A stretch of DNA of 64,000 nt from the NCBI GenBank assembly GCA_045612845.1, contig JAZKZV010000006.1, positions 124,001 to 188,000 on the forward strand. Reading direction: 5' to 3'. Position 1 is the first letter of the stretch; each line of letters opens with the position of its first letter. Both the position numbers and the translations under genes were made by a program. Origin of the DNA: Ornithomonoglobus_A sp045612845 (GTDB taxonomy: Bacteria; Bacillota; Clostridia; UBA1381). The notes below the pieces were generated by a model. It saw only the letters and a program-made list of their open reading frames with translations, searched no databases and was not told the DNA's origin. Below, piece by piece: positions 41,578 through 49,382 of the stretch.

Positions 41578-43404
41578 TTATTCTTTGTATTGTCTGCCTC
41601 CGTCGGCACTGTGCAGTTCTATTTTGTAAATAATAGTTTCACCGTCTCCGCGGAGCTTTATTTTGTAATTTTTTGCGTTCACCCACCGTACGGGAATGCG
41701 GTAGGTTTTTATCCGTCCAGTGCCGATTATTTTATCATGTATATATGTTGTGGACCCGTCAACGTTAGTGGTGATATCTATTTTTTTGTCCCGTGCAATT
41801 TTTGCCCTTATCCAGATTTCGTTTATGTAAGAGTTGGAGCAATCGTCCTCAAAGAAGTTAACACTCTCCATGGTCCAGTCTGTGTTATCCTCGCTTCCGA
41901 ACAGATAAATTGCATTACTTCCTACACCGTAAATATCGCCCGAATCCGAGAAAAATCCATGTAGCGGCTCAGGGGTGCTCATAGTGTGCCATACATTGTA
42001 ATCCTCATCAAAAACCAACAGTTCCTTTTCTCCGTCATCTTTTATGGCATATGCGTAATATTTATTGGTTGTACCAAAACCGGTGGCGGACACATAGTTG
42101 TGATTAAGCTTTTTGGAAATATGCTCAAAGGTAAGACCGTCAAAGCGGTAAAAACCGTTTTGGGAGAGGAAGTAAAGCTTTCCTCCGCATACAGAACAGC
42201 TTTTTATATCAATACAGCCAAAACCCTCTATTGTACGTGATATTGTAAAGTTTGTGGGCAGAGTTCCGCTTATTATATAAATACAGTCGCGCTTAAAAGC
42301 CAGAACGTAATTTCTGTACGGATATATTCCCACAAAATTACCGCCAGTACCTATTCCTGCATAGTAACTGTCAGAGGAAATTCCCTCAAAGCGATTGAAT
42401 TCGCGGAAATCACCTGTTTTTGAAGAATAGATATACTCGCCATTGGGATTTACACCCCAAAGTCTGTTATTGTGTATACAAACACTGTTCATAACAGGCA
42501 TAGCTTTGCGTATAACCGCACCCGAATGGTTTGCAGAAGTTAAACGGTAGCCCATATCGTTATAGCTGAATTCATAATAGCCTTTAGGAGGTACAATTTC
42601 TCCGTCAATATTGTATGCAACATAGTCCATTGTGCTCATTTTTCCGTTTGGCTGAACATTTACGTCAGTTACAAGGCACACAACCTCGTCCTCCTTGCCC
42701 GCACTCTGAAAACGACTTTCGCGTATGAGGGTTTCTCTTGCGTACTGGTAAGATGTGTGTCCCATAGTTTCGTTATATTTCGAGAGGAGATTATCTATTA
42801 CAATGCTGTCTCCTACCTTAAAGTTACTGAAATACAGTTTTGCGTCCCCATAAAATCTGTAGGTTGTTCCTGTTGTATTGTTTATGGCTGCGGGCAGAGT
42901 TTTAATAGCTGTCTTGCTTGCAGATACAAACTGTGCGCAGTCGCAGCTTACAACATAGCCTATAGATGTTCTCTCGCTTTCTTTTGCAAAGTTGTTGTAG
43001 TTGTAGAATAATAAGCAGCGGTCATTAAAATTGTTATAACAACATATTATTATATTTCCGTTGTTTTCGGTAAGAAAAACATCTCCCGTTTCGGGGATGT
43101 ATGCATCAGAGAAAAACGGTATCTTTTTGTTTTTGTAATAGAAATATGTCCCCGCAACACCTGTAAATGTTCCGTCATATTTTCCGCCCGGTACAATGGC
43201 GGCACGTATGTTAGTTATGGTTTTAGAGTCTGTGTCGGTAATGGTGAGCTTTTTTGGAGCCTTCAGTGTTTTTAAGCAGGGATATTCGTCTGCACAGATA
43301 TTTATGGCTTTTAGCATTTCTCCGTCGAGAGTGCTTTCGCGTCGGTTAAGTCCCAAAAATTTTGAGATTGTTTTTTGTTTATTGTCCCCAGATACAAAAC
43401 CCAT
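41578..43404 (-). CDS. Phage tail-nozzle/packaged-DNA-stabilisation-like beta-propeller protein
   Basis: A 608-residue protein. ATG 43404 follows TTAGGAGAT. Beta-rich throughout with repeated blade-like pieces: MNSVCIHNNRLWGVNPNGEY, NFVGIYPYRNYVLAFKRDCI, SCSVCGGKLYFLSQNGFYRF, and ELLVFDEDYNVWHTMSTPEP. The N-terminal ISKFLGLNRRESTLDGEMLK and DEYPCLKTLKAPKKL resemble the P22 gp10-type nozzle/stabilisation family, which seals the portal channel after packaging. The last 90 residues (IRAKIARDKKIDITTNVDGS) look like a separate beta sandwich. Present with portal and connector, it suggests a P22-like DNA-retaining gate. Confidence 0.7.
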   Translation of the reverse strand: MGFVSGDNKQKTISKFLGLNRRESTLDGEMLKAINICADEYPCLKTLKAPKKLTITDTDSKTITNIRAAIVPGGKYDGTFTGVAGTYFYYKNKKIPFFSDAYIPETGDVFLTENNGNIIICCYNNFNDRCLLFYNYNNFAKESERTSIGYVVSCDCAQFVSASKTAIKTLPAAINNTTGTTYRFYGDAKLYFSNFKVGDSIVIDNLLSKYNETMGHTSYQYARETLIRESRFQSAGKEDEVVCLVTDVNVQPNGKMSTMDYVAYNIDGEIVPPKGYYEFSYNDMGYRLTSANHSGAVIRKAMPVMNSVCIHNNRLWGVNPNGEYIYSSKTGDFREFNRFEGISSDSYYAGIGTGGNFVGIYPYRNYVLAFKRDCIYIISGTLPTNFTISRTIEGFGCIDIKSCSVCGGKLYFLSQNGFYRFDGLTFEHISKKLNHNYVSATGFGTTNKYYAYAIKDDGEKELLVFDEDYNVWHTMSTPEPLHGFFSDSGDIYGVGSNAIYLFGSEDNTDWTMESVNFFEDDCSNSYINEIWIRAKIARDKKIDITTNVDGSTTYIHDKIIGTGRIKTYRIPVRWVNAKNYKIKLRGDGETIIYKIELHSADGGRQYKE

Positions 43405-43415
43405 TGTTTTATCTC

Positions 43416-43652
43416 CTAACAATTACCCAAAAATTTATCAAGAAATCTTGCCGCCGCTTCGTCGGCTTTTGCCATGTTTCTGTCGCTTTCTTCTATTATG
43501 AGCGCAACCTTTCGGGGAACCTTTACCTTTTCGCCATAGCGTATCTGGTAATTTACTCCGTTTAGAGTTACAACAAAGGCATTGTCTGCCTCGCCCTCGG
43601 GTTTACGTACGTAGACCTCTACAGGTTCATCTAAGTAGTTTTTGTTTGACAT
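43416..43652 (-). CDS. Small conserved phage head-module protein
   Basis: A 78-residue protein with RBS GGAGG. It reads VEVYVRKPEGEADNAFVVTL then NGVNYQIRYGEKVKVPRKVA and ends in a helix rich in D/E/R (SDRNMAKADEAAARFLDKFL). Small proteins of this beta-hairpin-plus-helix form are common next to capsid genes in Firmicutes phages and may bind the capsid surface or act in assembly. I cannot assign a function. Its stop overlaps the ribosome site of the next gene. Confidence 0.7.
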   Translation of the reverse strand: MSNKNYLDEPVEVYVRKPEGEADNAFVVTLNGVNYQIRYGEKVKVPRKVALIIEESDRNMAKADEAAARFLDKFLGNC

Positions 43653-43697
43653 AAAATTTTACCTCCATTTATTTAATTGTTTTTAGTGTCCCTTTTT

Positions 43698-43717
43698 GGG
43701 AGGGCAAATGCCCTCCC
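43698..43717 (-). promoter_or_regulatory. Hairpin between capsid gene and downstream head genes
   Basis: GGGAGGGC-aaat-GCCCTCCC, 8 bp perfect, with no U tract on the minus strand. It lies in the only long gap of the cassette (43653-43913), where no gene is seen. It may stabilise the capsid mRNA or reduce read-through. Confidence 0.55.
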
Positions 43718-43913
43718 ATATGAAATCCCCCAAATGTATATTTTTAATCTATCTTGATATTATGAATGGAAAAATCAAGACAGGTTAGGTTTTGCTAAAT
43801 CAGCAGAATTCTTGTGAGGATTTTGCTTTAAGTAGATTGGTATCTGACAAAGCGAAGACGTATTGTAATACTTCGAGCTTTGCTCAGGCGCCAAGATATA
43901 ATAAGCATTTTTC

Positions 43914-45119
43914 TCAGGCTGTTGCTAAAGATTCGAGTCTTACCATATACATGTTTGTAAGAATCTTACATAGGTGATAAGACTTCCAACCCATAGTAGC
44001 TCTTTGATTTAACGGGTCTCCGCTTCCTGCCGAACCAAGAGCCTTTGTAATATTTTCAAGTGTGCTCTTAGGGTCAGTTACACCGTAAGCATCTGCGCCC
44101 AAAACCAAGGTTGCATAAACAGGCTTTGAAGATGCACCGCCGCCTGCGGGATAGATTTTCATATCAGGCTCTATAAACTCGTTCATAATATCCTCTTCAA
44201 GGAAAAGCGCAGCGGGACTGTCCGGTGCAGCCTCATTTGATATTGCCATTGCAACTGTGTATGTTTTTCCGCCTATAAGTAAGCTTTTGCCCTCCATAGA
44301 CGCTGCTTGTTCATCTGTAAGCTTTTCGGCTATAAACAGACCGTTGTTTGCAGATTCTGTTCTTAGAACAGTAAGCTCATCATAGCCTGCAAGCTTTTCA
44401 CCTCTGAATACTGTGGCAAGAGGTGTTTCGACAAATCTCACACCGTAAAGCTCGCCGACTTCACCCTCAAACAGAGGAGTTCTTGCCTGATATTGCTGAG
44501 CGTGAATCCATTTTTCGTCGCTCATAAGGTCATGTGCGATGTCGGGATGTACGATTGCGACGTACTTACCGTCTATTCTCTTTGCCTTGTTGACTTTAAG
44601 AGTTCTTACAATTTCTCTTATTGTATCGATTGTTGCAACGTCGCCATCTACAAGCTCTGAACGTGCGCTCTTGCCGCCTGCATAGTGTACATTAAGACCT
44701 GTTGCCAAAACATCAGCAGTAAGAGAATCGAGTGTTTCGCCCGCGTTGTTTGCAAGAGTTTCGTTTATTCTTAGTATTTCTGGTGATGGGTCGGGAGTAA
44801 AGAAATCGAATTGGTCAGTAGTTGCTATGTATGCACCGTACTGCTTAGGAATTCCTGTAACTCTTGATATGTTCATTGATGTACCCTCAGGTGTGATACC
44901 CTCTGTAAGAGGAGTCTTTGCCAAAGGCAACGGACTCATTTTGTCCCAGGCAACAATTTTGCCCTTACCCTTTTCCATCTTTGCTTTTTGACCAAACTGG
45001 TGATGTATCATTTCTGTTTTTGCGCTGCATACAAGCTGTCTGTTCAAAACAGGTTGATAAAGTGGTTGTACTCCCAAAGAGGAGGTAGTATTTAGATTAA
45101 GAATTGTTTCATTTGCCAT
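43914..45119 (-). CDS. Major capsid protein, N4-gp56 family
   Basis: A 401-residue coat protein. Family features: HHQFGQKAKMEKGKGKIVAW near the N-terminus, PLPLAKTPLTEGITPEG, GLNVHYAGGKSARSEL, KAKRIDGKYVAIVHPDIAHD, EGEVGELYGVRFVETPLA and the ending MGWKSYHLCKILTNMYMVRL. These match the N4-gp56-type HK97-fold coat proteins found in many gut Firmicutes phages. No N-terminal cleavable scaffold is fused; a separate scaffold gene lies upstream. The frame is intact. RBS AAAGGAAG. Confidence 0.9.
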   Translation of the reverse strand: MANETILNLNTTSSLGVQPLYQPVLNRQLVCSAKTEMIHHQFGQKAKMEKGKGKIVAWDKMSPLPLAKTPLTEGITPEGTSMNISRVTGIPKQYGAYIATTDQFDFFTPDPSPEILRINETLANNAGETLDSLTADVLATGLNVHYAGGKSARSELVDGDVATIDTIREIVRTLKVNKAKRIDGKYVAIVHPDIAHDLMSDEKWIHAQQYQARTPLFEGEVGELYGVRFVETPLATVFRGEKLAGYDELTVLRTESANNGLFIAEKLTDEQAASMEGKSLLIGGKTYTVAMAISNEAAPDSPAALFLEEDIMNEFIEPDMKIYPAGGGASSKPVYATLVLGADAYGVTDPKSTLENITKALGSAGSGDPLNQRATMGWKSYHLCKILTNMYMVRLESLATA

Positions 45120-45140
45120 ATTTTATAACTTCCTTTCTGT

Positions 45141-45560
45141 TTATCTGTTTTTGAGCTTTTTTAGATATTTTGCAAAATCTTCATCAGACATTCCTGCAAT
45201 ATTCTGCTCGGGAGACCCGTTTGCATTCGATGTGCTTTGTCCGTTCTGGACAATTATTCGTCTTTTTGAGGGCGACTCCTGTTGCTCACCGTTTATCGCA
45301 AGATAAGCAATAGGAATAGATTCACCGCTCATGATGAGATTATAAAATTTCTCATTTTGCATTGCCTTTTCAAAGTCAAACTGCGGAACCACGCGTTTAA
45401 CCGCCTCGGCTTCTTTTTGCCAGTTTTCTCTTATTTGTTTTACTTTTTCATCAAACGCCTGCTTCTCCTGCAGTTGTTCGCGATACTTTTTTGCATCGGC
45501 ACGAAGAGCGTTTATATCCTCTTCGTCATTGTTCATGTTCTGTACATTTTTCCAGTTCAT
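45141..45560 (-). CDS. Phage capsid scaffolding protein
   Basis: A 139-residue, highly charged, helical protein directly upstream of the coat gene. Residues 15-60 (LRADAKKYREQLQEKQAFDE) form a coiled coil. A middle VVPQFDFEKAMQNEKFYNLI and a polar Ser/Asn-rich linker follow. The C-terminal SDEDFAKYLKKLKNR is a basic helix of the type that docks to the coat protein. ATG 45560 follows AAAGGAG and lies inside the small-terminase gene (35-bp overlap). No protease gene is nearby, so the scaffold probably exits whole. Confidence 0.75.
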   Translation of the reverse strand: MNWKNVQNMNNDEEDINALRADAKKYREQLQEKQAFDEKVKQIRENWQKEAEAVKRVVPQFDFEKAMQNEKFYNLIMSGESIPIAYLAINGEQQESPSKRRIIVQNGQSTSNANGSPEQNIAGMSDEDFAKYLKKLKNR

Positions 45561-46119
45561 GTGTAATTTCTCCTTTCTTAGCTCCGTCGTTTACAGACGG
45601 TAAAATAATAATTCCTGTTTGGGACTTTTCGTTTTCTTTTTCGCAGTCAAGCCCCAGATGCTTTCCAAGCCATTCGAGTGCCTTCATTTTATCGTAGAAA
45701 TTCACCTTCCAGCCTGTTTTTGAGTTCGAAATGCTCGAAATTGCTACCGCGTCAAAATCCTCACCGCATTCGTTTTTAAGATTTATTTCGTTTGTTATGG
45801 TTTCGTTACCGTTTTCGTCAAGCGTTGTTTTTTTGCCAAACTCAATAAAGTCAGCCACATCTGCGAAAGCAATTTTTATGTACATACCTATAACATCATC
45901 TGCATCTATCATTTCTCTTTCAAACCGTGCAGTTTTTATTTGTTTTATTCGCTCTCTTATGTGCTCGTTTTCCAAAAGAGTTAATGTCTTGGTTTTTGCG
46001 GTGTTAATATCGCACTCATATGCTTTTGAATAGGCTTTAGGTGCGTCAAAGCATTTTGCATAAATTGTGCAAAAGAGCTCTTCTTTGTCGGAAAGCGTTT
46101 TTGTGGTGTCTTGCTCTAT
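45526..46119 (-). CDS. Phage terminase small subunit (Terminase_2 type), probable ATA start
   Basis: About 197 residues. The frame first offers TTG at 45975, but upstream codons encode LSDKEELFCTIYAKCFDAPK then AYSKAYECDINTAKTKTLTL. This is the N-terminal DNA-binding helix-turn-helix of the family. Going back to the stop at 46147, there is no ATG, GTG or TTG. AGGAGG (46135-46130) is followed after 10 bp by ATA (46119-46117), which I take as the start. The C-terminal part (GWKVNFYDKMKALEWLGKHL) is the oligomerisation end. It recognises DNA for packaging. If decayed, the TTG would give a protein without its DNA-binding domain. Confidence 0.75.
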   Translation of the reverse strand: MEQDTTKTLSDKEELFCTIYAKCFDAPKAYSKAYECDINTAKTKTLTLLENEHIRERIKQIKTARFEREMIDADDVIGMYIKIAFADVADFIEFGKKTTLDENGNETITNEINLKNECGEDFDAVAISSISNSKTGWKVNFYDKMKALEWLGKHLGLDCEKENEKSQTGIIILPSVNDGAKKGEITHELEKCTEHEQ

Positions 46120-46146
46120 CTTTGGTGCACCTCCTCTCTTTTTTTG

Positions 46147-46389
46147 CTATGTCCCCTCCTTTATGCGTAAATCTGCCGAAAACTCCTCAAAAAGAAGTTC
46201 TTTAAGGCAGTTGGCGCATACGCACCGCTCCTCGTACATATAGCGGTCATCAAAAAATTCAATACGTTCGTTACAATCGTCGCAAAAGTTGTTTTCGTAT
46301 TCTTCGTTGTATTCTTCGTCGAAATATTCTCCGCCAATGTGATGCTCCTCCATAGCCCGCAGTGCCCCCGTATCTGTACATTTATGCAT
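46147..46389 (-). CDS. Small acidic zinc-ribbon-like protein heading the head cassette
   Basis: An 80-residue protein. ATG 46389 follows GAGGGGG. It contains two Cys pairs, FCDDCNE and CVCANC, spaced about 18 residues apart, which would bind one zinc. The region between and before is very acidic (EYFDEEYNEEYENN). No family is recognised. It is the first gene after the cassette promoter and is 27 bp before the small terminase. It may be a regulatory or DNA-end-binding protein. Confidence 0.65.
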   Translation of the reverse strand: MHKCTDTGALRAMEEHHIGGEYFDEEYNEEYENNFCDDCNERIEFFDDRYMYEERCVCANCLKELLFEEFSADLRIKEGT

Positions 46390-46415
46390 GGTTTTCACCC
46401 CCTCTCTTGTGGGTT

Positions 46416-46444
46416 ATTATATTTTGTGCGTTTGTTTTTTTCAA
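46416..46444 (-). promoter_or_regulatory. Promoter of the head-gene cassette
   Basis: On the minus strand TTGAAA (46444-46439), 17-bp spacer, TATAAT (46421-46416), 26 bp before ATG 46389. This is a normal vegetative promoter, with no sign of a late-phage or sporulation form. Confidence 0.75.
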
Positions 46445-46483
46445 AGACGGTGTTTGTGAAATTTAACTTTTTTTAAAAAAGGC

Positions 46484-46512
46484 TTGTCTTTAAGGTACTT
46501 TTATGATATAAT
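46484..46512 (+). promoter_or_regulatory. Promoter of the 390-nt structured RNA
   Basis: TTGTCT (46484-46489), 17-bp spacer, TATAAT (46507-46512). The first helix of the RNA begins 6 bp later. Its -35 lies 39 bp from the divergent cassette promoter. Confidence 0.8.
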
Positions 46513-46517
46513 CAATA

Positions 46518-46907
46518 TGACGCGGTGTGATTTCCACATTTTTTAAATGTGGAGCAGTCCATGTGGAATCTGGCGGAGGCAACACAGAAAATAAAAAGTC
46601 CTTCTTGCATTTCCGGAATTTAGGGTTTTTTGTTTCGGTGGTAAACTAATCTTTTTATTGTCTGTGAACACGTACGGTGTGTTGATGATGACATTATTTC
46701 TCTCTTTTGTCAGTTGCATTGATGGAGTTCTCTCTTGTACCATCTCTAAAACATATCACAAAGCTTACACGACCCGAGCTTACAAGGGAGTGATATGGCA
46801 AAATGCAGTAAGGGTGGGGACCCTTACATGATTTGTCTTGCCGAAACAGATTCTACCTGGAATGCCTTTATAACGCGTCAGTCGCCCGGTAATGGGCGAT
46901 TTTTTTG
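46518..46907 (+). ncRNA. Large highly structured RNA of unknown class
   Basis: About 390 nt between a promoter and a terminator. The ends pair: TGACGCG (46518-46524) with CGCGTCA (46874-46880). Long-range helices are GTGGAATCTG (46563-46572) with CAGATTCTAC (46847-46856), and GGCAA (46578-46582) with TTGCC (46838-46842). A 16-bp helix with one mismatch joins 46583-46598 to 46651-46666. Local hairpins: CCACATT/AATGTGG, GTTT/AAAC, AACAC/GTGTT, TGACA/TGTCA, GATGG/CCATC, ATATCAC/GTGATAT and GTAAGGGT/ACCCTTAC. I find no signature of RNase P, tmRNA, SRP RNA, 6S RNA, a T-box or group II domain V. It diverges from the phage-head cassette. Confidence 0.8.
46882..46907 (+). terminator. Terminator of the large structured RNA
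   Basis: TCGCCC (46882-46887) pairs with GGGCGA (46894-46899), followed by eight T. Confidence 0.9.
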
Positions 46908-46945
46908 CACATATTATTAAAATTTTTGCTTTTCTTCCGTTTTTG

Positions 46946-46974
46946 TTGACAAAAAGGCGTTTATATGGTATGAT
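46946..46974 (+). promoter_or_regulatory. Promoter of the PIG-L/rhaA transcript
   Basis: TTGACA (46946-46951), 17 bp, TATGAT (46969-46974), 37 bp before the ATG at 47012. Confidence 0.8.
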
Positions 46975-47011
46975 TTTTTCAACAAAACTACATAAAAAGG
47001 AGCGATTTATC

Positions 47012-47878
47012 ATGAAACAGATAAGAGCCATGATGATAGGTGCGCACCCTGATGATAATGATTTCAGATGCGGAGGATTGGCACTAAAATACGCAAGAGC
47101 GGGACATAAAGTAAAGTTTTTGTCTCTATGTAACGGAGACGGAGGACACCAGACAATGGGTCCTGAGGAGATAAGAGTACGTCGCCGTAAGGAGTCGCTT
47201 GCAGTTGCAGAATTTGCAGGTATTACTTATGATGTATGGGAAGATTCACATGATTGCGAGCTTATGGCAACATTAGAAAACAGAGCAAGACTTGTCCGTG
47301 AAATAAGAGAGTTTAATCCTGATATTATATTTACATGCAGACCTAACGATTATCATGCAGACCACCGTAACACTGCTATTCTTGTTCAGGATGCATCATA
47401 TCTTTTAACAGTTCCAAACTACTGTCCTGAGGTTGAGGCAATGAGAAAAATGCCTACAATTCTTTATGTGTATGACAGATTTAAGAACCCATCTTTTTAT
47501 GGTGATATAATGGTTGATATTGATGATGTTATAGACGATAAGTTCAAGATGTTCGACCTTCACGAATCACAGGTTTATGAGTGGCTTCCATATACTGCAT
47601 TTAATCACGAAAATGTTCCGGCGGGTAAAGAGGAAAGACTTGAATGGTTACACGGAACACGTGTTCTGCGTGATGGCTCACCAATTGATGAAGATGCTAT
47701 CATAAATACAAAGATACCCGGTCAGTCTGAGTACAGACAGGCACAACCGGCAATTCTTTTCCGTGATGCACTTATAAAGAGATACGGTAAGGAAAGAGGA
47801 ACCAAGGTTATATTTGCAGAAGCATACAGTGTTTGCGAATATGGCAATCCTATGAACGACGAATTGATACCGTTCTAA
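47012..47878 (+). CDS. PIG-L family deacetylase
   Basis: A 288-residue zinc-dependent de-N-acetylase. ATG 47012 follows AAAAAGGAG. The metal site is in MMIGAHPDDNDFRCGG (AHPDD) and NDYHADHRNT (HxxH). EEIRVRRRKESLAVAEFAGI and EFNPDIIFTCRPNDYH are family signatures. Relatives remove acetyl groups from GlcNAc in GlcNAc-inositol, diacetylchitobiose or bacillithiol precursors. There is no signal peptide, so it is cytoplasmic. It is followed by L-rhamnose isomerase 22 bp on, implying work on an imported N-acetylated or rhamnose-bearing sugar. Confidence 0.9.
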   Translation: MKQIRAMMIGAHPDDNDFRCGGLALKYARAGHKVKFLSLCNGDGGHQTMGPEEIRVRRRKESLAVAEFAGITYDVWEDSHDCELMATLENRARLVREIREFNPDIIFTCRPNDYHADHRNTAILVQDASYLLTVPNYCPEVEAMRKMPTILYVYDRFKNPSFYGDIMVDIDDVIDDKFKMFDLHESQVYEWLPYTAFNHENVPAGKEERLEWLHGTRVLRDGSPIDEDAIINTKIPGQSEYRQAQPAILFRDALIKRYGKERGTKVIFAEAYSVCEYGNPMNDELIPF

Positions 47879-47900
47879 TAAAAATACAGGAGAGTGTTAT

Positions 47901-49148
47901 ATGAACAGATATGAATCAGCAAAAGAAATGTACGCAAAAATCGGAGTTGATACTGATTTAGCTATAAAAAAACTAAAGGATATTCCGGTATCGCTTCATT
48001 GCTGGCAAGGTGATGATGTTAAGGGCTTTGACACAGACGGTCCTTTAACAGGCGGAATACAAACAACAGGAAATTATCCGGGAAGAGCAAGAACTCCACA
48101 AGAGCTTATGGCAGATATGGATAAGGTTATGTCGCTTTGTCCGGGTAAGAAAAAGCTTAATGTTCATGCCTGCTACGCTATTTTTGAAGATGGCAAAGCA
48201 GTTGACAGAGACAAATTAAAGCCTGAGCACTTTAAAAAATGGGTAGATTTTGCAAAAGAAAGAGACATGGGAATTGATTTTAACCCAACATTCTTCTCAC
48301 ACCCAATGGTAAAAGACGGTCTGACACTTTCAAGCCCATGTGAAGAAACAAGAAAATTCTGGATTGAGCACGGTAAGGCATGTATCAGAATATCACAGTA
48401 TTTTGCACAACAGACAGGTGTTCCGTGTGTTATGAATATCTGGACAGGCGACGGATACAAAGATATCCCTGCCGACAGAATGGGCCCGAGAATGAGATAT
48501 AAAGAGTCAATAGAGGAAATTCTCTCAGAGCCTTATGACACAAATCTTGTTAAGCCTTGTGTTGAGTCAAAGGTCTTTGGTATAGGTGTAGAGGCATTTA
48601 CAGCAGGAAGTGCAGAGTTCTCGCTTACATTTGCGGCAACTCACAATGGTTGTCTTCCTTTGATGGATAACGGACATTACCACCCAACAGAAATGGTTTC
48701 TGATAAAATCCCGGCACTTTTATGCTTCTTCCCCGAGATTGCTCTACATATAACAAGACCAATCCGCTGGGACAGCGACCACGTAGTTTTATTTGATGAT
48801 GAAACACGTGAGATGGCAAAAGAAATTGTAAGATGTGATGCTTTAGGCAGAGTTTATATGGCACTCGACTACTTTGATGCAAGTATAAACAGAATATCTG
48901 CATGGACAATGGGCTTCAGAAACTGGCAAAAGGCACTTTTGAATGCTCTTTGTACACCAAACGATATGCTTACAAAGCTACAGGATAATAATGAGCTTAC
49001 AGAGTTACAGGTTATGCAGGACGAGATAAAAACTGCACCGTTTGGCGATATATGGGATGAGTATTGCAGACAATGCGGAGTAAAGTGCGACAGAGAATGG
49101 TTCGACGAAGTAAAGCTTTACGAAAAGGAAGTTTTAAGCAAAAGATAA
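47901..49148 (+). CDS. rhaA: L-rhamnose isomerase family protein
   Basis: A 415-residue TIM-barrel isomerase converting L-rhamnose to L-rhamnulose. VSLHCWQGDDVKGFD and GIQTTGNYPGRARTPQELMA are characteristic of RhaA. Metal and substrate residues appear in VESKVFGIGVEAFTAGSAEF, DNGHYHPTEMVSDKI and ITRPIRWDSDHVVLFDDE. Length matches the family. No rhamnulokinase or aldolase gene is beside it, so either other genes elsewhere complete the path or it acts on another deoxy-sugar. Start after CAGGAGAG. Confidence 0.93.
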   Translation: MNRYESAKEMYAKIGVDTDLAIKKLKDIPVSLHCWQGDDVKGFDTDGPLTGGIQTTGNYPGRARTPQELMADMDKVMSLCPGKKKLNVHACYAIFEDGKAVDRDKLKPEHFKKWVDFAKERDMGIDFNPTFFSHPMVKDGLTLSSPCEETRKFWIEHGKACIRISQYFAQQTGVPCVMNIWTGDGYKDIPADRMGPRMRYKESIEEILSEPYDTNLVKPCVESKVFGIGVEAFTAGSAEFSLTFAATHNGCLPLMDNGHYHPTEMVSDKIPALLCFFPEIALHITRPIRWDSDHVVLFDDETREMAKEIVRCDALGRVYMALDYFDASINRISAWTMGFRNWQKALLNALCTPNDMLTKLQDNNELTELQVMQDEIKTAPFGDIWDEYCRQCGVKCDREWFDEVKLYEKEVLSKR

Positions 49149-49151
49149 ACA

Positions 49152-49187
49152 GGGCGGTGTTGCGTTTGAAGCAACACCCCTTTTTAT
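49152..49187 (+). terminator. Terminator after rhaA
   Basis: GGTGTTGC (49156-49163) pairs with GCAACACC (49171-49178), followed by CCTTTTTA. Confidence 0.85.
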
Positions 49188-49221
49188 TTATGTATTTTTT
49201 TTTAATTTTTGCTTGTTTTGG

Positions 49222-49250
49222 TTGAAATTAGATGATTGATGTGGTAGAAT
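49222..49250 (+). promoter_or_regulatory. Promoter of the deacetylase-like/M20 transcript
   Basis: TTGAAA (49222-49227), 17 bp, TAGAAT (49245-49250). It leaves a leader of about 125 nt that contains a short hairpin repeat and GGACGGTCC. Confidence 0.65.
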
Positions 49251-49273
49251 AGATTTAACAGGGTTAAATCTAT

Positions 49274-49323
49274 TCAGCTAAATTCGCTGTCTTGAGACAA
49301 ATAACACGCTAAAAGCGAATTTA
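49274..49323 (+). repeat. Single unit related to the AATTTAGCT hairpin arrays
   Basis: AGCTAAATTCGCT, GTCTtgAGAC, then CGCTaaaAGCGAATTTA: the same linker and small-stem organisation as at 22.8 and 23.8 kb, here in the leader of the following gene. Confidence 0.55.
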
Positions 49324-49382
49324 ATAGCAGGACCCACTCCCCCCGGACGGTCCGATTAAACAAAATATATAAGGGAGACTTG

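Noticed and set aside
46543..46743. Minus-strand open frame of 66 codons inside the structured RNA
   Set aside because: No ribosome binding site, no recognisable protein, and it is explained by the RNA on the other strand.
46518..46907. RNase P, tmRNA or SRP RNA
   Set aside because: GGAGCAGTCCATG and GGTGGTAAACT faintly recall RNase P, but no matching 3' partner for the P4 helix exists. There is no tRNA-like end with CCA and no GGAAGGAAGCA-type SRP loop.
36391..47011. Attachment-site direct repeats around the head cassette
   Set aside because: No shared direct repeat was found between the left border (36.39-36.55 kb) and the right border (46.4-47.0 kb), and no tRNA gene is adjacent.
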